From assembly GCF_000383915.1 (NCBI RefSeq), contig NZ_KB912942.1, forward strand, positions 628,506 to 692,505: DNA of 64,000 nt. The letters are read 5' to 3'. Both the position numbers and the translations under genes were made by a program. The notes beneath the pieces are model-generated. The model was not told where the DNA came from, searched no databases, and saw only the letters and a program-made list of their open reading frames with translations. Position 1 is the first letter of the stretch; the number at the start of each line of letters is the position of its first letter. Shown one piece after another: positions 31,813-39,700 of this stretch. The DNA comes from Amycolatopsis benzoatilytica AK 16/65 (GTDB lineage: Bacteria; Actinomycetota; Actinomycetes; Mycobacteriales; Pseudonocardiaceae).

Positions 31813-32754
31813 GTGCCCGCCACCGGACAGACCCCTGACACCGCGCAGGACGCCGACCCGGCGCAGGCCGAGGCCGTCGTACCGGCCGCGGTCGTGTCGC
31901 CTGCCGAACCGTCGCCTGCCCGCAAGCGCGGGCCGGGTGCCGCGCTCGCGGTGCGGCTGGCCGTGGTGGTCGCGGTGCTCGCGGTCGCGGGCGGCGGGAT
32001 CTGGATCGTGACCAGGGCGGCGGCTCCGACCGCCAGCCCCACCACGACCGACATTCCGGCGCTCAGCGTCAAGGCCGTGGACGTGCGGCCGGGCTCGGTC
32101 GCACCGGTCAAGGCGATCGTCGCCGGGAACGCGACCGATCAGGGCACCGCGCCGCAGGCCGCGCACTCCGGCGGCGGTGACCCGCTGGAAGGCTGGGCGG
32201 CCAAGGTCGCGACGGTGACCGGCATCCCGGCGCGGGCGGTACGCGCGTACGGCAACGCCGAACTCGCGATGCGCCAGGCGGACGCCGGCTGCCGCATCTC
32301 CTGGGCGACGCTGGCCGGCATCGGCCGCATCGAGTCCAATCACGGCCAGTACGGCGGCGCGGTCCTGCAGCCCGACGGCCGCCCGTCGAAGCCGATCATC
32401 GGCGTCCCGCTCGACGGTTCCCCCGGCGTCCGTGCGATCGGCGACACCGACGGCGGCCAGCTCGACGGCGACCCGTACGCGGATCACGCGGTCGGCCCTA
32501 TGCAGTTCATCCCGAGCACCTGGCGCAAGTGGGCGGCGGACGGGAACGGGGACGGCCTCGCCGATCCGCAGCAGATCGACGACGCCGCCCTCACCGCGGC
32601 CCGCTACCTCTGCGCCGGCGGCCGCGACATGTCGAGCCCGTCGGGCTGGTGGGCGGGGATCCTGTCGTACAACAACTCGACCGAGTACGCGCAGAAGGTC
32701 TTCGGCCTGGCCGACGGCTACGCCAAGTCGGCGCAGAAAGTCCAAGCCGGCTGA
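31813..32754 (+). CDS. Membrane-anchored lytic murein transglycosylase
   Basis: 313-residue cell-wall enzyme. A cytoplasmic acidic/Pro-rich N-terminus of about 45 residues precedes one transmembrane helix (AVRLAVVVAVLAVAGGGIWI), a linker, then an SLT domain from about residue 120. The catalytic Glu is in LAGIGRIESNHGQYGG; DHAVGPMQFIPSTWRKW and the GILSYNNSTEYAQKV segment are typical of the MltB-like actinobacterial transglycosylases. It cleaves peptidoglycan glycan strands with 1,6-anhydro product formation. The GTG start has GGAG four bases upstream. No cofactor genes adjoin; repeat copy 4 follows. Confidence 0.88.
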   Translation: MPATGQTPDTAQDADPAQAEAVVPAAVVSPAEPSPARKRGPGAALAVRLAVVVAVLAVAGGGIWIVTRAAAPTASPTTTDIPALSVKAVDVRPGSVAPVKAIVAGNATDQGTAPQAAHSGGGDPLEGWAAKVATVTGIPARAVRAYGNAELAMRQADAGCRISWATLAGIGRIESNHGQYGGAVLQPDGRPSKPIIGVPLDGSPGVRAIGDTDGGQLDGDPYADHAVGPMQFIPSTWRKWAADGNGDGLADPQQIDDAALTAARYLCAGGRDMSSPSGWWAGILSYNNSTEYAQKVFGLADGYAKSAQKVQAG

Positions 32755-32773
32755 TCACTCCGGACCAGCTCGC

Positions 32774-32818
32774 GTGAGGCCCCTCGCCGACATCCGATTC
32801 CGGCAAGCGGCCCTTCCC
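32774..32818. repeat. Interspersed palindrome, copy 4 (degenerate)
   Basis: 45-nt decayed copy beginning GTGAGGCCCCTCGCCG and ending GCGGCCCTTCCC, then GGAC. Arms are poorly paired in the centre. It begins 19 bases after the transglycosylase stop. Confidence 0.6.
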
Positions 32819-32899
32819 GGACCTGGCGAGCCGGGACGCAGGTCACGACCTCGCTGCCTCTCAGGAACCCTCCGCCTGGCCAGTGCTAGCGTCGATGTC

Positions 32900-33277
32900 G
32901 TGCCAGCAGATGTGTCCCCGCTCGGGCGCCGGCTCCTGATCGTCGCCACCAGCGTCGTGAGCCTCGCGCTGTGCTGCGGGCTGGCCTGGTGGCAGTGGGA
33001 CCGGTTCACCTCGGCCACCGGCACCTTCCAGAACCTGGGCTACGTGCTGCAGTGGCCGCTGTTCGGGCTCTTCCCGGCGTTCATGTTCTGGCGCATCAAG
33101 AAGCTGCGCGAACGCGAGGAAGCCGCCGTCGCGGCGGGCGAGACCGTGGACGAAGCTCCGGTCAGCGTGCCCGCGCCGCGCCCGGCCGTGCCCGCGCCGC
33201 CCGTCGAAGAGGACGATGAGCTCGCCGCCTACAACCGCTACCTGCGCGAGCTCAACGCCCGCGACCAGCAGTCCTGA
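32900..33277 (+). CDS. Membrane protein (LprD/Rv1343c-like)
   Basis: 125-residue protein with one or two transmembrane helices: LLIVATSVVSLALCCGLAWW near the N-terminus and YVLQWPLFGLFPAFMFWRI after a short polar loop containing GTFQNLG. A charged, proline-rich cytoplasmic tail ends in AAYNRYLRELNARD. The GTFQNLGYVLQWPLF stretch resembles mycobacterial Rv1343c (named LprD), although no lipobox is evident here. It lies 26 bases before a DUF3817 gene, the same partner as in mycobacteria by my recollection. Function unknown. Confidence 0.7.
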   Translation: MPADVSPLGRRLLIVATSVVSLALCCGLAWWQWDRFTSATGTFQNLGYVLQWPLFGLFPAFMFWRIKKLREREEAAVAAGETVDEAPVSVPAPRPAVPAPPVEEDDELAAYNRYLRELNARDQQS

Positions 33278-33303
33278 ACGCCCGCGGAAGTGAGGACGCT
33301 CCT

Positions 33304-33651
33304 ATGACCACCAGCACCGACGGTGCCCCGACCAGCCAGACGAAGGTGTCCGGCTCGCTGACCCGGTTCCGGGCCAGCGCGTACGTGACCGGTGTCGGCC
33401 TGCTCGCTCTCTGCGCGACGATGGTCATCGAGTACGGCTTCGGCAACGCCACGCCGGCCGCTGTCTACTCGCCGATCCACGGCGTGCTGTACATGATCTA
33501 CCTGGTCCTCACCATCGACCTCGCGATCAAGGCCCGCTGGTCGATCAAGAGCACGGTGCTGGTCCTGCTGGCCGGGTGCGTCCCGTTCGTGTCGTTCGTC
33601 GTCGAGCGCCGGGTGACTCACCGGGTGCAGGCCGGACGCGACATTTTCTGA
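33304..33651 (+). CDS. DUF3817 membrane protein
   Basis: 115-residue integral membrane protein of the DUF3817 family. Three hydrophobic segments are visible: VTGVGLLALCATMVIEY, the middle VLYMIYLVLTIDLAIKA, and TVLVLLAGCVPFVSFVVE, followed by a short basic tail. The SPIHGVLYMIYL motif is characteristic. The function of the family is unknown. It follows the LprD-like gene closely and is closed by a strong bidirectional hairpin. Confidence 0.83.
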   Translation: MTTSTDGAPTSQTKVSGSLTRFRASAYVTGVGLLALCATMVIEYGFGNATPAAVYSPIHGVLYMIYLVLTIDLAIKARWSIKSTVLVLLAGCVPFVSFVVERRVTHRVQAGRDIF

Positions 33652-33704
33652 GCACGAAAAAACCGCGGCACCCGGATTTTCCCGGTACCGCGGTTTTTTC
33701 GTGC
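33652..33704. terminator. Bidirectional terminator between DUF3817 and actP
   Basis: 17-bp perfect stem GCACGAAAAAACCGCGG with its complement, flanking an inner ACCCGG/CCCGGT hairpin. Runs of six A on the left and six T on the right supply a U-tract in both directions. It begins at the DUF3817 stop and ends seven bases from the actP stop. Confidence 0.93.
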
Positions 33705-33710
33705 CAGGGG

Positions 33711-35312
33711 TCAGGAGCCGAAGCCGATGCCGGTCAGCGACCGGACCTCCATCTCCGCGTGCTTGGCCGGGTCGCCCTTCGCGCGGCCGGCGAACGTGCC
33801 GATGGCACCGCACAGGAACGACACCGGGATCGACACCAGGCCCGGGTTCTTCAGCGGGAACCAGTGGAAGTCGACGCTCGGGAAGATCGAGTCCGGCGCA
33901 CCCGACACCACCGGCGAGAACAGCACCAGCACGACGCATGCGATGAGCCCGCCGTAGATGCTCCACAACGTCCCGGCGGTGTTGAACCGTTTCCAGAACA
34001 GCGAGTACAGCAGAGTCGACAGGTTCGCCGATGCCGCCACGGCGAGCGCGAGCGCGACGAGGAACGCGATGTTCTGGCCGTTGGCGAGGATGCCGCCGAC
34101 GATGGCGAACCCGCCGATCACGACCGCGGTCAGCCGGGCGACCCGGACCTCGTCCTCCGGCTCCGCCTTGCCGCGCTTGATGACGTTCGCGTAGACGTCG
34201 TGCGCGAACGAGGCGGACGCGGTCAGCGTCAGCCCGGCCACCACGGCGAGGATCGTCGCGAACGCGACCGCGGAGATCACGCCGAGCAGCACCGTCCCGC
34301 CCACGTGGAGGGCCAGCAGCGGCGCGGCCGAGTTCTCGCCGCCGGGCGCGGCCTTGATCTCGGCCGGGCCGACGATCGCCGCCGCGCCGAAGCCGATCAC
34401 CAGCGTGCACAGGTAGAACACGAACATGCACGCGGTCGCCCACACCACCGAGCGGCGCGCCTCGCGGGCGTTCGGCACGGTGTAGAAGCGCATCAGCACG
34501 TGCGGCAGCGAAGCGACGCCGAGCACCAGGGCCAGCGACAGCGACACGAAGTCGAGCTTCGTGGTCCCGCTCTTGCCGTAGGCACCGCCAGGAGAGAGCA
34601 AGTCCTTGCCCATCGGACTGTGGTCGGTGGCCGCGCGGAGCAGGCTCGAGAAGCTGAAGCCGTACTTGCCCATCAGGAACACCGTGATCAGTGAGGCCGC
34701 GGTGAGCAGGATGGTGGCCTTGATGATCTGCACCCAGGTGGTGCCCTTCATGCCGCCGAGCAGCACGTAGGAGATCATCACCAGCCCGACTACGGTGATC
34801 ACCAGTGCCTGGCCCCACTTGGAGTGGACGTCCAGCAGCAGTGCGACCAGGCCGCCCGCGCCCGCCATCTGCGCGAGCATGTAAAAGAAGGAGATCACCA
34901 GCGTCGACGTGGCCGACGCGGCGCGCACCGGACGCTGCTTCATCCGGAAGCTGAGCACGTCGCCCATGGTGAAGCGGCCGGTGTTGCGCAGCAGTTCCGC
35001 GAGCAGCAGCAGGTCGACGAGCCACGCGACGAGGAAGCCGATGGAGTAGAGGAAGCCGTCGTAGCCGTTGATCGCGATCGCGCCGGCGATGCCGAGGAAC
35101 GACGCCGCGGACAGGAAGTCACCGGACAGCGCGATGCCGTTCTGTCGTCCGGTGAAGGCGCTGTCGGCGGTGTAGTAGCCCGAGGTGGAAGACCGGCGGT
35201 TGCCCGCGCGGTAGACCACGAAAAGGGTGATCGCGACGAACAGAGCGAATACCCCGGTGTTGATCAACGGGTTGCTTGCCGAAGCTCCTTCGGCGAGCGA
35301 AGTGGTGGTCAC
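33711..35312 (-). CDS. actP: Sodium/solute symporter, acetate permease type
   Basis: 533-residue member of the SSS family with about 13 transmembrane helices. Acetate-permease features include YYTADSAFTGRQNGIALSGD near the N-terminus, SAASFLGIAGAIAINGYDGF, LAELLRNTGRFTMGDVLSFR, the LPHVLMRFYTVPNAREARRS motif, and SASFAHDVYANVI. It should import acetate or another short monocarboxylate with sodium. The GTG start overlaps the stop of the upstream DUF485 gene by four bases, the usual yjcH-actP arrangement. The hairpin at 33652 closes the operon. Confidence 0.92.
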   Translation of the reverse strand: MTTTSLAEGASASNPLINTGVFALFVAITLFVVYRAGNRRSSTSGYYTADSAFTGRQNGIALSGDFLSAASFLGIAGAIAINGYDGFLYSIGFLVAWLVDLLLLAELLRNTGRFTMGDVLSFRMKQRPVRAASATSTLVISFFYMLAQMAGAGGLVALLLDVHSKWGQALVITVVGLVMISYVLLGGMKGTTWVQIIKATILLTAASLITVFLMGKYGFSFSSLLRAATDHSPMGKDLLSPGGAYGKSGTTKLDFVSLSLALVLGVASLPHVLMRFYTVPNAREARRSVVWATACMFVFYLCTLVIGFGAAAIVGPAEIKAAPGGENSAAPLLALHVGGTVLLGVISAVAFATILAVVAGLTLTASASFAHDVYANVIKRGKAEPEDEVRVARLTAVVIGGFAIVGGILANGQNIAFLVALALAVAASANLSTLLYSLFWKRFNTAGTLWSIYGGLIACVVLVLFSPVVSGAPDSIFPSVDFHWFPLKNPGLVSIPVSFLCGAIGTFAGRAKGDPAKHAEMEVRSLTGIGFGS

Positions 35313-35743
35313 TGAGGGGTTCCTTCCGGGACGGCGTTTTGCGCGCGGATCTCGGCCGCGCGCGGGTCCATCTCGCGGTCGGCGAAGCGGACGTACAGCG
35401 CGGTGATCGCCGCAGTGGTGACGAACTGGCTGAGGCCGAGCAGCATGCCGACGTTGACCAGGCCGAAGACCGGGGTGCTCATGAAGCCGCTGGCGTAGGC
35501 GGCGAGCACGACGTAGGCGAGGTACCAGACGAAGAACCCGATGCTCATCGGGAAGACGAACCGGCGGAACCGGCCGCGCAGGGACCGGAACTGCGGGCTG
35601 CGCTGGATCTGCTCGTAGTCCGGCCCGCGCTTGCGGCGCCTGCCCGGCGTGGGGACGGCCTCGGCGTGGTCGAACAGGGCCGGCATCTGGCCGGTGGTCT
35701 CGGCCGGGCTCGGCTCACCGGTGGTGCGCGCGACGTTGTGCAT
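35309..35743 (-). CDS. DUF485 membrane protein (YjcH-like), partner of ActP
   Basis: 144-residue protein of the DUF485 family. A cytoplasmic N-terminus of about 60 residues, rich in basic residues before SPQFRSLRGRFRRFVFP, is followed by two transmembrane helices (SIGFFVWYLAYVVLAAYASG and FGLVNVGMLLGLSQFVTTAA) and a short acidic tail. DUF485 proteins are encoded with ActP symporters and are thought to assist them, though the mechanism is not established. ATG 35743 has GGAGG five bases upstream; an in-frame TTG at 35758 is less likely. Its stop overlaps actP. Confidence 0.88.
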   Translation of the reverse strand: MHNVARTTGEPSPAETTGQMPALFDHAEAVPTPGRRRKRGPDYEQIQRSPQFRSLRGRFRRFVFPMSIGFFVWYLAYVVLAAYASGFMSTPVFGLVNVGMLLGLSQFVTTAAITALYVRFADREMDPRAAEIRAQNAVPEGTPQ

Positions 35744-36718
35744 TGCTGCCTCCGGCAACTTGCGCGGTGGTGGCGAGGGGCTGCTGCGAAGAGTGCCCGG
35801 ATCGCCCTTGCGGACTGGGAGGCGGCCATAGTAACGACGGCGGCGGAACGCGGAAAAAGCCGGTTCCCGGGGTTCCCGGAAATGCCTATTCGACCGCTAA
35901 ATAACGGTAAACAGCGAGTTCAGGGCAGATCACAGCCTGATCACTCGGAATAGTGAGCGGCAATGTAACGGGGAGTTGTCGGCATCCGTGCCGGTTGCGG
36001 CAGATGGCGGAGTGACGGGCCGGTCAAGATCCAATACGGTGACCGGTCGTAGCCGCCCGGCGGGGCGGTCGCTCCGGTTCGGCGTCCGGTCGGACGCGCG
36101 GACGGGGAATCCCAGGCCGAGAGGGGAGGCTGGCAAAAATCACCGGGTCGAGCGGCGCGTCGCTGCATGTCCACAACATCGGGTTCATCTTGCGAAGGAA
36201 CCCACCCGATGGGGGCACGGAGCGTAGTCCTATAGGGGGTGATGCTTACCCTGTGTGGGCTAATCGGGTGACGGCCGGACGTCGCAGGCCGGAGCGCCCC
36301 GTAACCGGAAATCCCACAGCGGGCGTTCTTGGCCGAAAGCCCGCCGCCGACTCCGCATACTTCGGCTATTTTCCCTGGTCAACCGTCCGATGCGGAACGG
36401 AATAACAGTGGCGGCGATTGGTGTACGATTCTTTGGCCCCAGCCGCCCGCAGCGATCGATAGGCGCAGACAAGTTGATCTCGACCACCGCCGTGCAGACC
36501 GCAAGTTGCGTCGTGCACGTGCAAAGTCCCGGGAAGCCGCACGGCGCCCCGGCGGGTTCTGGATCAGCCGCGTCGTGCCCGCCTCCGATCGCCGGCGCGG
36601 GCAGGCGGACCGCGGCCGGTCGCGCACCGCGCGCAGCCGTCGCGGCAGGGAACCGCCGACGGGCAGCCACGACGCCGGACAGGGAGTCACTTTCGTGACC
36701 GTTGCAGGAGAAGGCCAA
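35744..36718. other. Long non-coding gap between actP operon and conservon
   Basis: Nearly 1 kb without a convincing gene; open frames here lack recognisable protein sequence. It must hold the promoter of the DUF485/actP operon near 35760-35960 (AT-richer, with CTAAATAACGGTAAACAG at about 35896) and that of the conservon. AT-richer patches also lie at 36360-36420. No known riboswitch fold was recognised. Confidence 0.5.
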
Positions 36719-39700
36719 GTGCCTGTGGAGAAGCTGCTCGGCCGCCCGCCCAAGCGACCGCGCTGGTCCTCGGGCTGGCAGGCAGCGTTGCGCTGGCGGG
36801 ACTGGAGCCTGCCGGTCAAGCTGTCCGCCGTCACTCTGGTCCCCATCGTGCTCGCGCTCGTCCTGGGCATCACTGCCATCGCGGGCCAGGTCGCGCGATC
36901 GAGCGACTACCAGCGGATCGACCGCCTGGTAACGCTGAGCACCGCGCTGCGCACCCTCACCGACGGGCTGCAGGACGAACGCACGGCCACCGCTCAGCAG
37001 CTGATCGCCGGCACCGCCGGCGTCACCCCCCAGCTGAAGACCGCGCGCGCCAAGACGGACGCCGCGGTCGCTCCGTTCACCGAGGCCGCCGCCCGGGCGA
37101 GCAACGACACCCCCAGCGTGTCCGGCGCGGTCAACTCCGCCAGCGCCCAGGTCAACGAGATCGCCGTCATCCGCCAGCAGGTCGGCGCCGGGCTGCTGGA
37201 CGCGGCCGAGGCGGTCGGCGACTACAACGCGGTCACCACCACGCTGATCGCCGCCGACTCCGCGGTCGCCGCGGGTTCGAGCGCGGACGCGCTGGGCGGC
37301 ACGCCGAGCGCGCTGCACGATCTCGAGGCCGCCGAAGAACAAGCCTCGGTCACCCAGGCGTTGGTCGCCTACGGCATCTCGACCGGCGCGCTTACTCCGC
37401 AGCAGCTGAGCGACGTCCGCGCCGCCGACCTCCGCTACGACGACCGGCTCGCCGACTTCAACGCGGCCGCCACCGCGCCGCAGCGCCAGGACTTGGAAAG
37501 CAGCCTCAAACCGGACACCTCCTACGACCGCAAGCGGATGCTCGGCACCGTGCTCGGCGAACAGGGGATGTCCACTGAGGACGCGCTGAAGCGGCTGTCC
37601 GCGCAGGAGTGGAACAACGCCTCGCACGCCGTCACCGAACAGATGTCCGAGGTCGCGGACCGGATGAACGCCGACCTGACGGCGACGTCGTCCGCGCTCG
37701 CCTCGGACGCGGGCAGCAGCGCCGGTCTGCTGGCGGTGCTGCTGTTCGTGGCGCTCGCCGCGGCCGCCGCGGTCGTGTTCGTCATTTCTCGCCAGCTGCT
37801 GCGCTCGCTGAAGGTCCTGCGGCGCAGTGCGCTGGACGTTGCGGAGAAGGACCTGCCCGAGGCGGTCCGGAACATCCAGGAGGGCCGGGCGCAGAGCGTC
37901 GAGGTCGAGCCGGTGCCGGTCAACGTGCAGGACGAGGTCGGCGAGGTCGCGCGGGCGTTCGAGAAGGTGCACAGCCAGGCGCTGAAGCTGGCGACCGAAC
38001 AGGCCGCGATGCGGGCCGGCTACTCGAGCGTGTTCGTCAACCTGTCCCGGCGCAGCCAGAGCCTCGTGCAGCGGCAGCTGCAGCTGATCGAGCGGCTGGA
38101 GCGCGACGAGGAAGACGCGGACCAGCTCGCCACCCTGTTCCAGCTCGACCACCTCGCCACCCGGATGCGGCGCAACAACGAGAACCTGATGGTGCTCTCC
38201 GGCGCCGAGCCGGGCCGCCGCTCCGGCCAGCCGGTCCCCACCCACGACGTGCTGCGCGCCGCGGTCTCGGAAATCGAGCAGTACCAGCGAGTTTCCGTGC
38301 AGCATCCGCCCGCGGTGAAGATCGTCGGGTTCGCCGCGAGCGACGTCCAGCGGCTCATCGCGGAGCTGCTGGACAACGCGACCGCGTTCTCCGCGCCGGA
38401 AACCCAGGTGACGGTCGCGACGCGGCTCGCCGAGGACGGTTCGCTCAACGTCGACATCCTCGACAAGGGCATCGGCATGAACGAGTACGAGGTGGTGGAG
38501 GCCAACGGCCGGCTCACCGACTCGGGCTCGGTCGACCTCGCGACGTCGCGCCGGATGGGCCTGTTCGTGGTCGGCCGGCTGGCCGGCCGCCACCGCATCG
38601 GCGTGTCGCTGCACGGCGGCAAGGACATCGTCGGCGTCCGCGCCACCGTGGTGGTGCCCGCCGAGCTGGTGATGACCGGGATGCCGGCCGCACCCGGCGT
38701 CGCCCCGGAAGGCCACGGGCAGAAGCCGGGCCCGGCGACCAGCTTCGCCGCGCCGCCGGCCGCACCGGGCGGGCTGCCGCGCCGGCAGCGCCCGACCAAC
38801 GGCTCGGCCCGGCCGGGCCTGGTCCCGCAGCAGGGCGGCAACTTCGACGAGCCGCAGCGGTGGCCCTCGGCGGGCGACCTGGCCGGCTTCTCCGGGGACG
38901 CGCGCCCGCCGTCCGACTTGGAAGTGTCCGGCACCGCGCTGTTCAGTCCGATCCCGCGCGACGACGACGGGGCGGCCCCGCCGCCGCCCGCGCCGAAACT
39001 GCCGCAGATCGTCAACGTGCCGCCGCCGCGCCCGGAGTCCGAGCCCGAGCCGGAGCCGGCCGCTCCCGCCGAACCGGCGCGCGACGAGCGGGGCAGCGAA
39101 CTGCCCTCGGGCAAGGACCTGTTCTCCGCCGCCAACGCGACGACGCTGAGCGACTGGTGGAACCAGGCCGCGCAGCAGGTCCCGGAGGTCCCGCCGCCGT
39201 CCGCGGCCGAGACCACGATCGAGAACACGCCGATCTTCGACGAGATGCTCTCGGCGTGGTTCCGGTCTCCGGTGCAGCCGCCCGTCGCTGCGGCGTCCTC
39301 TGCGTCCGCTGAGTCCTCTTCGGACGAGAAGAAGGCCGAAACTCCCGCGCAGAGCACGGAAACCGCCGACGCCGAACAGCAGCAGCGCAACTGGGACTTC
39401 GCCAGCGACGAAAACTGGCGGACGGTTCAGGCACTCTCCCAGGCGGAGCCGACCGCGTTCACGAAGTCGGGCCTGCCCCGACGCCAGCGCGGCGAGAAGC
39501 TCATGCCGGGCAGCGCCACGCCGGAGGGTGCGATGCCCGCCGCCGAACCGCAGAGCAGCGACCTCCCGGTCCGCGACCCGGCGGACGTGCGCGGCCGGCT
39601 GAACAGCTTCCAGCGCGGGGTGACCCGCGGCCGTCAGGCAGTCGGCGAGACCATCGGCCTCGAGCCGGCAACCGGCGACGCCGCCGGGGTTTCGCCGGAC

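Noticed and set aside
31239..31838. Possible 199-codon gene in the gap before the lytic transglycosylase
   Set aside because: Arg/Gly-rich random-looking translation built on repeats, and it overlaps the transglycosylase start in another frame.
36390..36698. Possible 102-codon gene before cvnA
   Set aside because: No recognisable protein sequence; Arg/Ala/Pro-rich end and no ribosome site. The region is better read as non-coding.
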